Origin: Pseudoalteromonas gelatinilytica
Lineage (GTDB): Bacteria; Pseudomonadota; Gammaproteobacteria; Enterobacterales; Alteromonadaceae
Assembly (NCBI RefSeq): GCF_001641615.1
Contig: NZ_LRRU01000019.1
Span: 1-64,000 of the forward strand
Direction of reading: 5' to 3'
Length of the DNA stretch: 64,000 bases
This document shows positions 36,676 through 44,406 of this stretch, one piece after another. The position numbers were made by a program, and so were the translations under genes. Under the pieces are notes generated by a model that had not been told where the DNA came from, searched no databases, and saw nothing but the letters and a program-made list of their open reading frames with translations. Numbering within the stretch: position 1 is the stretch's first letter; every line of letters starts with the position of its first letter.

Positions 36676-37698
36676 ATGTCACATATTCAACAAACTACAG
36701 ATCTTCCGTCAACAATGCGCGCGCTTGCACTGATTGAGCCGAATGACGCCATAGCGTTATCTGAGCTTTCTGTGCCAGTACCGAGCCCTGAAGGCAATGA
36801 GCTTTTGGTTAAAGTTGAATATGTGGGCTTAAACCATGGTGATGCCAACTTTGCAAAACAAGGTTTTTGTAAATGGCATTACCCGCATGTACTAGGCCAT
36901 GATGCTGTTGGTGTGGTTGTTCAGGCAAGTAAAGGTGTATTCCCAGGTGTTGGAGCACGTGTTGTATGGCACGCCAGCCTTGGCGACCAAGGTGTGTTAT
37001 CTGAATACACAACGGTACCAAACTATGCGGTTTCGGTTGTGCCGGATAACGTATCACCGGCAGATGCCGCAACCTTACCTTGTTCAGGTATGACGGCATT
37101 AATTGCCCTTGATAAGTTGCAGCTAAGCGAAGGGGATTCACTGTTTATTGATGCAGGTGCGGGTGGCGTTGGTCAATTCGCTATTCAATTTGCTAAGCAA
37201 CGTGGTGCCACCGTGTTTACCACTGCCAGCAAACACAATCATAAGTTACTTAAGCAATTAGGTGCTGATGTGGTGTTTGACTACAAAGACCCAAAACTTG
37301 AAGATAAAATTCGCCGTGAATTAGGCCCGCAAGGCTTTGATGCGGTGCTTGATTGTATTGGTGGCGATACCACCATTCGTAACGTTGAGCTAATGCGCTT
37401 TTGTGGCCGTATTGCATGTTTAAATGAGTTACCTAAGTTTGAACAAGAACTTATGTTTAGACGCGCACCAAATATTGGCATTGTATCCTTAGGTGGAGCT
37501 TGGCTTGCAAATAGCTTATGTGCGCAACAAAAATTGAGCTTTATGGGTAACTTATTACTCGATAATGCAGCCCGTGGTGAGATCAAATTACCGCAAATTC
37601 ATGCCGTTGATTTTACCGCTGAGGCTGTTTCAGCTGCTTTAAATAAACAACTTGCTGGTGGCTTTACCGGTAAACAAGTTGTGCAGGTAAGCGGTTAA
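36676..37698 (+). CDS. zinc-independent alcohol dehydrogenase-like / quinone oxidoreductase-like protein
   Basis: A 340-residue MDR-family NAD(P)H-dependent oxidoreductase. The GroES-like N-terminal domain contains GLNHGDANFAKQGF and HVLGHDAVGVV. The Rossmann domain has DAGAGGVGQFAIQFAKQ (AxxGGVG coenzyme motif) and DYKD. The zinc-binding residues of classic alcohol dehydrogenases are not complete, which points to the quinone-oxidoreductase/YhdH side of the family. It begins 13 bases after the efflux channel gene and may be part of that transcript; the DCC gene follows after two bases. Confidence 0.82.
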   Translation: MSHIQQTTDLPSTMRALALIEPNDAIALSELSVPVPSPEGNELLVKVEYVGLNHGDANFAKQGFCKWHYPHVLGHDAVGVVVQASKGVFPGVGARVVWHASLGDQGVLSEYTTVPNYAVSVVPDNVSPADAATLPCSGMTALIALDKLQLSEGDSLFIDAGAGGVGQFAIQFAKQRGATVFTTASKHNHKLLKQLGADVVFDYKDPKLEDKIRRELGPQGFDAVLDCIGGDTTIRNVELMRFCGRIACLNELPKFEQELMFRRAPNIGIVSLGGAWLANSLCAQQKLSFMGNLLLDNAARGEIKLPQIHAVDFTAEAVSAALNKQLAGGFTGKQVVQVSG

Positions 37699-37700
37699 TC

Positions 37701-38099
37701 TTGCAAACTCACTGCCCAGTCATCTTGTTTGATGGTCAGTGCAATCTGTGCCATTTTTGTGTGCGGTTTATTGTTCGCTTTGATAAGCAAATAACCTTTA
37801 AGTTATGCCCCATGCAAAGCGATAAAGGTGAACGTTTACTAAAGGCGCATCAAATTGACGATCCACTCTCTTCAATGTTAGTGATTGATAATAACCAGTT
37901 ATATAAACAAAGTGATGCTGTGTTATTTATCGCAACTCAATTAGGTTTTCCATTCTCTTTGGTTAAGCTGTTCAAGCTACTGCCAAAAGGCTTTCGCGAT
38001 CGTATGTATAATTGGGTTGGCCGCCATCGTTATCGTTTTTTTGGCAAACGGACACAGTGTAAGTTAATGACCGAAAAACAGAAGCAGCATTTTTTATAA
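37701..38099 (+). CDS. DCC-family thiol-disulfide oxidoreductase (DUF393)
   Basis: A 132-residue protein with the DUF393 signature: VILFDGQCNLCHFCVRFI with the CxxC pair and the D-G-x-C start that gives the DCC name, then LCPMQSDKGERLL and a C-terminal NWVGRHRYRFFGKR. Members look like thioredoxin-fold proteins and are often annotated as thiol-disulfide oxidoreductases; no activity is proven. The start is TTG at 37701, two bases after the preceding stop, so translation is probably coupled. Confidence 0.85.
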   Translation: MQTHCPVILFDGQCNLCHFCVRFIVRFDKQITFKLCPMQSDKGERLLKAHQIDDPLSSMLVIDNNQLYKQSDAVLFIATQLGFPFSLVKLFKLLPKGFRDRMYNWVGRHRYRFFGKRTQCKLMTEKQKQHFL

Positions 38100-38157
38100 A
38101 CATTTAGAGTAAAGCTTGCTATTCTCGTTATTGGGAACAAATAACAATAATAAGAAT

Positions 38158-38790
38158 ATGAACATTCTCTTTCTAATCCTAAGTTCGGTTTACATTGCTT
38201 TACTGCTCTTTATACCATCATTGCCTCAGCCTATTCTGGCGCTATTTAAAGCATTACCAATCGGCCTGTTGATTGTGGTGGTGTTAAAGTGGCGTAGTCA
38301 GTTACAAAATCGCACTTTTATTACTTTATTATTCGCTCTTAGTTTTTCATCACTAGGTGATGTGTTGCTAGCCCTTGATACAGGGCAACTCTTTATAGGT
38401 GGTTTAGCGGCTTTTTTTATAAGCCATACCTTTTATATCATTACCATGTTGCCAATTAAAAACTGGCGACTAGACGTTGTACTTCTTTATCTATTTTTGG
38501 CCATCATCATTTTTTGCTTATTTTATCCAAACCTGAATGACATGCTCATTCCGGTGATTGTCTATATGTTGGTACTTAGCATAATGGCAAGCCTTACTTG
38601 GATGACAGACAAATTTAACGGCTTTTTAGTGTTAGGTGGGGCAGTGTTTGTTATATCAGACTCTATTCTTGGCCTTAACCGCTTTTATTTAGAAATAGTG
38701 CATGCAGATATCGTAATAATGATAACGTATTACATTGCACAATTTTGTTTAGTGACAGGGTTTTTGCAGGCAACAAGTAAACATAAATAG
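38158..38790 (+). CDS. YhhN-family membrane protein (lysoplasmalogenase-like)
   Basis: A 210-residue polytopic membrane protein with about eight helices. The conserved SSLGDVLLALD in an early helix and GAVFVISDSILGLNRF near the end are signatures of YhhN/TMEM86, whose animal members cleave lysoplasmalogens. The ATG at 38158 (MNILFLIL) is used; a TTG at 38116 would add a polar Asn-rich leader. Activity in bacteria is largely unknown. Confidence 0.82.
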   Translation: MNILFLILSSVYIALLLFIPSLPQPILALFKALPIGLLIVVVLKWRSQLQNRTFITLLFALSFSSLGDVLLALDTGQLFIGGLAAFFISHTFYIITMLPIKNWRLDVVLLYLFLAIIIFCLFYPNLNDMLIPVIVYMLVLSIMASLTWMTDKFNGFLVLGGAVFVISDSILGLNRFYLEIVHADIVIMITYYIAQFCLVTGFLQATSKHK

Positions 38791-38853
38791 CCGCAGTGGC
38801 TCAGTGTTGATTGCCGTGATAAAATACGCGCGTTTTAATTTTCGAGATTTTCC

Positions 38854-39132
38854 ATGGCAAATACAGCGCACGCACTGCACATTCTTGTTAAGCACAAAGA
38901 ACAAGCTGAAGACATCATCAAGCAACTTAAAAAAGGTGCGAAGTTTCAGACGTTAGCTAAAAAATATTCAACCTGTCCGTCGGGTAAAAAAGGCGGCGAT
39001 TTGGGTGAATTCAGACGCGGTCAAATGGTGCCACAGTTTGACAAAGTAGCTTTCAGCGGCGAAATCTTAGAGCCACATCTAGTGAAAACTCGCTTTGGTT
39101 GGCATGTAATTAAAGTGCTTTACAGAACGTAA
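38854..39132 (+). CDS. ppiC: PpiC-type parvulin peptidyl-prolyl isomerase
   Basis: A 92-residue stand-alone parvulin domain, the length of E. coli PpiC. Signature elements are [36 protein letters not shown] and RFGWHVIKV, which include the His/Cys residues of the active site. It is cytosolic (no signal peptide). It marks the last core-like gene before the accessory island. Confidence 0.92.
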   Translation: MANTAHALHILVKHKEQAEDIIKQLKKGAKFQTLAKKYSTCPSGKKGGDLGEFRRGQMVPQFDKVAFSGEILEPHLVKTRFGWHVIKVLYRT

Positions 39133-39291
39133 AGTTTAAAGCCTGCCTAAAACTAATAAGGGACGTCGTTAGCTCTTAATATATATTATTAGTGAGTTAA
39201 AGTTTGTGGTTTTGACTCACTTTGCCCAAAATCAGACCTTTATAGTTTGTAATTCAAAGGGCTATTTTAAGTCTTTAGTTTAATTAACTTG

Positions 39292-39849
39292 TTATATTTC
39301 TTTAAATTCAGGTTTTATTAAACCAAAACACTTTAAATCATGGAATTCTTTTTTCCAGAAACCACTTGAACGCCTAATTCCTTCCTCTTTGAAACCTAGC
39401 TTTTTTAACACTGACTCAGAAGCAGCATTTCCAATCATAATATCACCTTGGATCCGGTAGAGTTCGCCTAAAGGTTGGTCATTAGAGAATGCAAATTGGA
39501 TAATCGTGTTAACAGCTTCACAAGCATAGCCAAGCCCCCAATACTTTGAGGATAACTCATAGCCAATACCTGCATTTTTCATCTTCAAGTTTATTGAGTT
39601 AAATCCACACGTACCAATTAGTTTTCCCGAACTCTTAACTCGAATAGCCCAACGAACACCTACTTTGTCAGCAAAGCGTTGATTAAAAAAATCAATTAAC
39701 TCCAATGATTGTTTTTCTGAGTTAAAAACATCGATATCGTAATATCTAACAACGTTTTCATCAGTGAAAATATCAAGTAAAGCCTGTCCGTCACTTTTTG
39801 ATAACTTATTAAGAATTAAACGAGATGTTTCTAGCTCTGGAAATTGCAC
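39292..39849 (-). CDS. GNAT acetyltransferase, RimJ/RimL type (integron cassette)
   Basis: A 185-residue N-acetyltransferase. The opening LETSRLILNKLSKSDGQ is typical of RimJ/RimL-like GNATs; the acetyl-CoA region is near GYELSSKYWGLGYACEAV, followed by GNAASESVLKKLGFKEEG. The start is GTG at 39849 with AAGGAAG upstream. Its start lies 15 bases from the core end of attC (39865), and its stop codon sits in ATATAAC at 39291-39297, the same arrangement as the kinase cassette. It is therefore the last recognisable cassette on this side. Target unknown; small-molecule or protein acetylation are possible. Confidence 0.85.
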   Translation of the reverse strand: MQFPELETSRLILNKLSKSDGQALLDIFTDENVVRYYDIDVFNSEKQSLELIDFFNQRFADKVGVRWAIRVKSSGKLIGTCGFNSINLKMKNAGIGYELSSKYWGLGYACEAVNTIIQFAFSNDQPLGELYRIQGDIMIGNAASESVLKKLGFKEEGIRRSSGFWKKEFHDLKCFGLIKPEFKEI

Positions 39850-39864
39850 TTAGTCTTCCTTGAA

Positions 39865-39968
39865 ATAAAACGCCGTTTTAAGCGGCAGAATTTAGTTGAC
39901 TATAATCTTGAGCGATGCGACTTCAGCCAACTGAGTTTTGTCAGCTCTTTTAATTAGTTTTGTTATAT
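39865..39968 (-). repeat. attC site, degenerate (after the 52-residue ORF)
   Basis: On minus, ATATAAC (39968-39962) and GTTTTAT (39871-39865) bound a 104-base element. Its halves can fold on each other: GCTGACAAAACTCAGTTGGC against the reverse of the other arm (GCGGCAGAATTTAGTTGAC), with extra bases as expected of attC. The end GCCGCTTAAAACGGCGTT resembles the R' side of VCR-type sites. The right core differs from GTTRRRY, so activity is uncertain. Confidence 0.55.
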
Positions 39969-40044
39969 TTCAACTACACCACAGTAAAGCATGGTTATTG
40001 CCATAGATGTTACTACTAATGGTGAATATTAATATACCAACCAC

Positions 40045-40203
40045 TTACGTATTGACCCTTTCGGTAAATTTTATAACTTTTAATTGAGTCATTAATACTG
40101 CAACAATGCAGGCTAAAAAGCTAAATGTAGATAACCCTGACCAAATGTTTGGAATGGCGAAACAAAGCATAATGAGCCAGAAGATATAGGCAAGGTAGAT
40201 CAC
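40045..40203 (-). CDS. 52-residue membrane protein in an integron cassette
   Basis: A short frame from GTG at 40203 to TAA at 40045. The product starts MIYLAYIFWLIMLCFAIP and has two hydrophobic segments (about 2-18 and 21-39), ending in a basic polar tail (TQLKVIKFTERVNT). It resembles no family I know. Support comes from context: it lies between two attC-like sites, in the cassette orientation, starting 33 bases after one core and ending 76 bases before the next site. No strong ribosome site is seen. It could instead be a non-coding cassette. Confidence 0.4.
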   Translation of the reverse strand: MIYLAYIFWLIMLCFAIPNIWSGLSTFSFLACIVAVLMTQLKVIKFTERVNT

Positions 40204-40236
40204 TTAACTAAATTGCTTTCACAAACTTAAAATGCA

Positions 40237-40362
40237 ATATAACGCCCTGTTAAGGTGTGAGCAACGCAATACCGATGCTACCGCATACCACCTTAAACAC
40301 TAAACGCAACGCATAGTAAAAATGCCATGCGTTGCGAATCACTCTTGAACAGTTTGTTAAAT
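40237..40362 (-). repeat. integron attC site (VCR-like, 126 bp)
   Basis: On minus it runs from ATTTAAC (40362-40356) to GTTATAT (40243-40237). The outer arms TAACAAACTGTTCAAG and the reverse complement of CTTAACAGGGCGTTA (TAACGCCCTGTTAAG) match with the internal mismatched bases that attC sites show. Inner arms GCAACGCAT/ATGCGTTGC are also complementary. Wording and length are close to Vibrio cholerae repeats (TAACAAACGCC...GGGCGTTA). The stop codon of the kinase gene is embedded in the left core, typical of cassettes. Confidence 0.85.
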
Positions 40363-41436
40363 GCCGTCGCCAAAATCATTTGAAAATGAAGTCCATTGGT
40401 TAAACAAATATGGCGATCTCTCTGATAAAGGTTTATCCGAGAGGTTAGTATTGAAATAATTTACTAAAAACGACACCTGATCGTAACTATCATTGGACTT
40501 GTGGTTTATTAAAGCCAATAAAGTATTCATAACGTGTTCAAGATCAGGACGCAGTTTAGGCTCTTTATCAAGCATACTTTCAATCAATCTCAAAAATTCG
40601 GCATTGTTTTGTATGCTTTGGTCTATAAGTTTTGGCTCAGAACTAGTTGCCCAATTTCTCCAAGGTCGCGAATTTAGCCACTTTTTACTATTTCTATTGG
40701 ATGGTACCGGCCAATGCTCTTTGAGTTTAATACCAACTGGATGATGTCCACCGGACATAAGCTCATAAAAAATCACACCAAGTGCAAACACATCTGCTTT
40801 AGAGGATAAAGGTGATCTACCCCATTGCTCGGGAGCCATATAAGGTCGAGTACCATCATAGACACCTGAATCTTCAGCTGCGTTAGCTAACCCAAAATCA
40901 CCAATAAGAGCAATTTTATATATATCTAGATTAGGTAAACCAACAAACTGCTGGCTTACATCTCTAATAAATATATTTTCAGGTTTCAAGTCCTGATGTG
41001 CGATCAAACCATTTCTGTAACAATGAAGCAAACCTGAACATATATAAACCATAATTGATAACTTCTGAATTTCAGAAATATCTTCTAAACCGATTAGAGT
41101 ACTTAAATCTCCATCCCAATATCTAAACAATGCTACAGGAGCATTTAAAACATTTTTAAAATCAAATGCCCAATGAACAAAAAAGTGTTCACTCCACTTT
41201 AACTGGTTCTTTAGCTCATTGACAAAACGTCGATTAGTTTCGGTTGCGTTCTCGTCGTTATTTAGCAGCTTTGGAATCTTTGCGCATACATATCTCGGCG
41301 TTGTGTACTCTCCCTGATCAAAGATATAAATGCTTCCACATTTACCAGAAGTAACTCTAACAATCTTGCCTAGTTCAGATAAATTACTTTCCAAAATAAC
41401 CTTTTGATTACTTGGTTCTAGTTCATAGAAATTCAA
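40357..41436 (-). CDS. Hanks-type Ser/Thr protein kinase in an integron cassette
   Basis: A 359-residue soluble eukaryotic-like kinase. The catalytic elements are complete: Lys53 (YVCAKIPKL), HQDLKPEN at 147-154 (Gln for Arg in HRD), DFG at 180-182 and APE at 201-203. KADVFALGVIFYELMSGGHHP follows. It has no transmembrane helix, PASTA or other sensor; about 80 C-terminal residues follow the kinase fold. The start is TTG at 41436, seven bases from AAGGAG and 36 bases from an attC core. The stop lies within the next attC. Protein kinases of this kind occur in anti-phage systems (for example Stk2) and in regulation; which applies here is open. Confidence 0.88.
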   Translation of the reverse strand: MNFYELEPSNQKVILESNLSELGKIVRVTSGKCGSIYIFDQGEYTTPRYVCAKIPKLLNNDENATETNRRFVNELKNQLKWSEHFFVHWAFDFKNVLNAPVALFRYWDGDLSTLIGLEDISEIQKLSIMVYICSGLLHCYRNGLIAHQDLKPENIFIRDVSQQFVGLPNLDIYKIALIGDFGLANAAEDSGVYDGTRPYMAPEQWGRSPLSSKADVFALGVIFYELMSGGHHPVGIKLKEHWPVPSNRNSKKWLNSRPWRNWATSSEPKLIDQSIQNNAEFLRLIESMLDKEPKLRPDLEHVMNTLLALINHKSNDSYDQVSFLVNYFNTNLSDKPLSERSPYLFNQWTSFSNDFGDGI

Positions 41437-41472
41437 ACAATAACTCCTTGTTTTTATGTTGAAAAATTAGGT

Positions 41473-41591
41473 ATTTAATGTCTGCAACACAGGCAAATTT
41501 GATAAATGAACCAGAAGCTTACACTGTAATCACACACTCGACCAAACTAAAAAGCGCGCAAAAATTTGTCCTGTGCTTGCACTTGTTATGT
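41473..41591 (-). repeat. integron attC site (119 bp)
   Basis: On minus it runs from ACATAAC (41591-41585) to ATTAAAT (41479-41473). The arms TGCAAGCACAGGACAAATTT and the reverse complement of the other end (CTGCAACACAGGCAAATTTG) pair except for two extra bases in one strand, exactly the bulged pattern of attC. The right core would be GTTAAAT but reads ATTAAAT, a change at the exchange base that may reduce recombination. The DUF6173 stop codon lies in the left core. Confidence 0.75.
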
Positions 41592-41984
41592 TTTTTGACT
41601 TTCATACTCATCCCAACTTGCAAACCCAATAGGTCGTTTGGGCTGTTCGACACTTTCACGCTTCATAGCTACCAGAAGGATACTTATTTGGGTTACATGC
41701 TGAACTAATTCTACTGGCTCACCATTCTCATTTTTGCCAATAAATGAAATCAAAGAGGGATTCCAATAGCTAATATCTTCAATATGGAATGTTATTGCTT
41801 GCCCAAAATTGACCAACCTTGCGCCTACTTCGTGCTCATCATCCAGTGATTTATGGAAATCGTTGATCCAATTAATTAGGCGATGATGAAATTCACTTGC
41901 CAAATTAGGGTTTGTTGGAATATCAATCTGCGGCATTTTAAAGGCCGGCTGTGAGATATTTGCTAGTAAGTCCTTTGGCTCCAT
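41586..41984 (-). CDS. DUF6173 family protein (integron cassette)
   Basis: A 132-residue soluble protein. The core segments LINWINDFHKSLDDEHEVG, ARLVNFGQAITFHIEDISY and ELVQHVTQISILLVAMKR match my memory of DUF6173, a family of unknown function often found in phage and mobile contexts. The ATG at 41984 has AAAGGAG upstream; a frame extension to 42050 lacks one. Its stop is inside an attC, so it is a cassette gene. No catalytic residues can be named. Confidence 0.7.
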   Translation of the reverse strand: MEPKDLLANISQPAFKMPQIDIPTNPNLASEFHHRLINWINDFHKSLDDEHEVGARLVNFGQAITFHIEDISYWNPSLISFIGKNENGEPVELVQHVTQISILLVAMKRESVEQPKRPIGFASWDEYESQKT

Positions 41985-42477
41985 AGTTTTACTCTCCTTT
42001 AAACATAACATTTTAATAGTGCGCAAATCGCGTATATTTCTACCAAACATCTACTCGTTTTATCATTTCTATATTTTTATCAAATTGGCCAACCTTTTGC
42101 TAGCTAACAAAATATTTTTATATTGGTAAAGTGGCCTGATGACAAATATGCGCTAATTGCTTATTTTCCTGAATATAGGGGAAAGTTGTAAATTCTGAAT
42201 ATAAAAAATGTATCAAAAGAAATATTCAATGTTTATTAGTTCCAAGAAGACCTTTTGAACAATTAGGCAAACTCTTTTTGGGGCAAAGGCGAGTCAGCAG
42301 ATAACTCGCCTATGGACAGTTTTGAGTTAGAGTATTTATTGGTAACACCTTGCTCACCTGCACATACTGCATATATCGCTTTTGCATGAAAATGGAACGC
42401 TGCTACAAAAACAAAAACGCGCGTAGCAGTAAATGTCAGCGTGAAGCACTTTTATGAGTTTCTAGAATTGTCATATC
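41985..42477. other. intergenic region with hairpins, possible degenerate attC
   Basis: About 490 bases between the DUF6173 and HEPN genes with no credible gene. AGGCGAGT/ACTCGCCT (42287-42294 and 42304-42311) is a perfect hairpin. CTGCTAC/GTAGCAG (42400-42406 and 42423-42429) is another, with weaker complementarity extending outward to about 42343 and 42470. That second element has the size of an attC but no clear core sites. It may be a decayed attC of the HEPN gene. Confidence 0.4.
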
Positions 42478-43215
42478 TCAATTTACCCAGATAAGCATGT
42501 TAGCTTCAATTTCTTCCAAGATTGGTTTTAAATCTTCTTCATCTCCACTTTCTCCCTTTGCATACTCATTTTTGCTCATTGATCTTACAAAACTGTTAAC
42601 TTTAAAAAAACCGCCAACTAATTCTTTTAGCTTTTCTAGCTCTTCAGGAAATTCCGAATATTTCTCAGGATGGATTAGATGGTTATGATGAAGTGTTTTA
42701 ACTGGTCTATCCGTATTATGACCATGCGCAAAAGCATTCCTGTATTTCATAAGAGCTTGAAGTTGAGCATACTCCGCTACGCCTTTAACATTCCTATTTG
42801 TAAGAATAGATCCAAGCATTACAAATTTTTCTGTAGGGCTTAGCTTTTCAATGATTTCCGTCATTTCACGTCTAAAGTTATAGACGCAAACCATATTGAT
42901 ATTATTCTCTGCCTCTATCGCTGCCATTACGATAGTTCTTTCTACTCTTAATTTAATTTGCTCCCTAAGGTTCGCAAAAGGTGAAACAATTTCCCAGTAT
43001 TCACTAGATTTAACCAGCAGTTCGTCATTATCAAGGAAATGAGGATTTAATTCATAGAACTGCTCAAGCCGCTCCTCTCTATTGTCATAAGCCACTTCCA
43101 ATTGCTTAAGTTTCTCAGCTATCTCAGAAAGTCCTTCGCCTATATGCCAAATCGCAGAGCTACCTCGCCAATATGGAGATAGTATAGAGGAAGAACACAT
43201 TGGTGCTTCATTCAT
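42478..43215 (-). CDS. HEPN-like domain protein
   Basis: A 245-residue, largely helical, soluble protein of no named family that I recognise. Near residue 159 the segment ALMKYRNAFAHGHNTDRP contains R-x4-H (Arg159, His164), the catalytic-type motif of HEPN ribonucleases, within a helix as expected. HEPN proteins act as RNases in toxin-antitoxin, abortive-infection and CRISPR systems; some are inactive. There is no adjacent MNT antitoxin gene. The start is uncertain: ATG 43215 here, or TTG 43236 with GAGG upstream. It lies in the accessory island on the same strand as its neighbours, about 240 bases after the two-gene unit. Confidence 0.55.
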   Translation of the reverse strand: MNEAPMCSSSILSPYWRGSSAIWHIGEGLSEIAEKLKQLEVAYDNREERLEQFYELNPHFLDNDELLVKSSEYWEIVSPFANLREQIKLRVERTIVMAAIEAENNINMVCVYNFRREMTEIIEKLSPTEKFVMLGSILTNRNVKGVAEYAQLQALMKYRNAFAHGHNTDRPVKTLHHNHLIHPEKYSEFPEELEKLKELVGGFFKVNSFVRSMSKNEYAKGESGDEEDLKPILEEIEANMLIWVN

Positions 43216-43476
43216 ATTTTTAGACTTTTGTTTCAACGATGAAGCCTCGATTACTCATAATAATTTTATAGTGAGCGCACCGCGCATCTTTCAGCCAATG
43301 TCACTCATATGTATTAATAAATCCATTCTTAACAAATAACGTAGTACATTGCCAACCATAATATTTTTATTGTCGCAAAAGAGATTCTTTGCATAGTTAA
43401 GGTAGGTAACTTGGTTACATTCAGCCTATAGCACACTAATCTGTAGCTGACCTGAACCTATTTTTTCTTAATCTCA

Positions 43477-44406
43477 CTAATAAGAATCAGTTTCTTTCAA
43501 AGCTTCATCTAACCCAATTTCACCTGCATCGAGCTCACGTAGGATACTTCTGATATCTTTGCTTGATGGCAAACCTGTAACCGCTAATTTCGAATCAATA
43601 TTCAACTTAATGAATAAAAAGTTTAACTCGTTGATGATATGTTCTCTCAATAGCGCTTTTGACAAATTCATCCTTATCATACGATTAATAAGATAGTACT
43701 CATTAACATATGTCAGATTCGTCTCTCTTTGCGCTCCTCCAATATCTTTAAGCGCTTTGTATGTATATTTCTTAGTTTGCTTATTAAAGCTAGTTCCATC
43801 GAAGCCTAGATCCGTGTCGAAAATTTTATCATGTTGAATGTTACGTGGCATAAGCTCCGTATATTTAGCGAGTTTACCAAGAACTTTTATGTAACTACCT
43901 TTACTGCATATTGTGTCAGGGAATGTTAAATCCCAAATATGTTTTTTTAATCTAAAAATAAATCGTTTTTGAACATGTTCTCTCTGCTTTTTAGGTACAA
44001 ACTGTAATCCCCACATACCAATGACATAAAATGATTTCTGAGGAATATAATGCAATGAAAAGCCTGTGTTTTGTTTAACAATTTCATATCGTACAGAACC
44101 AAAATAAGTAAGGTTTTGAGCAATGTTATTAACGATATCGCATACAAGTTCACAAAATGAGCTTCTAGATACTCGTTCTATACTCTGAAGCATTTCCTTT
44201 ACTATAGAAGCATCATTACCAATCAATTCAATATCAAAATTTTTGCCACCAATAGCTCTGCCTCCTACGGGGAGAACACCTAGGTGTAACTCTTCTCTTA
44301 AAATATGAACTTGAGCAGAACGTCGAAAATCTATATCAGAACCACTTTCAATAATACGTGACAAAAACTTAGGTTTCGCCATATCAGCTGAAGAAGAATT
44401 ATTCAT
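43477..44406 (-). CDS. unknown soluble protein, partner of the 840-residue membrane protein
   Basis: A 309-residue protein I do not recognise. It has no signal peptide or membrane helix. The first 70 residues hold VGGRAIGGKNFDIELIGND; the middle is basic (KKQREHVQKRFIFRLKKHIW); and the C-terminal third is helical, ending GLPSSKDIRSILRELDAGEIGLDEALKET. The ATG at 44406 lies in the last codons of the upstream gene (GATGAATAA), with AGAGGAG in front. The two are therefore translationally coupled and very likely made in matched amounts. An earlier in-frame ATG (44487) would create an 89-base overlap and is less likely. Function unknown; a role with the membrane partner is inferred. Confidence 0.7.
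   Translation of the reverse strand: MNNSSSADMAKPKFLSRIIESGSDIDFRRSAQVHILREELHLGVLPVGGRAIGGKNFDIELIGNDASIVKEMLQSIERVSRSSFCELVCDIVNNIAQNLTYFGSVRYEIVKQNTGFSLHYIPQKSFYVIGMWGLQFVPKKQREHVQKRFIFRLKKHIWDLTFPDTICSKGSYIKVLGKLAKYTELMPRNIQHDKIFDTDLGFDGTSFNKQTKKYTYKALKDIGGAQRETNLTYVNEYYLINRMIRMNLSKALLREHIINELNFLFIKLNIDSKLAVTGLPSSKDIRSILRELDAGEIGLDEALKETDSY

Noticed and set aside
39133..39291. Possible attC after the GNAT cassette
   Set aside because: ATATAAC is present at the GNAT stop, but no matching right core or convincing arm pairing was found; GTGAGT/ACTCAC at 39192-39220 is a separate small hairpin.
42287..42311. Intrinsic terminator after the HEPN gene
   Set aside because: The eight-pair hairpin AGGCGAGT/ACTCGCCT has no T-run on either strand, so it is only listed as a hairpin.
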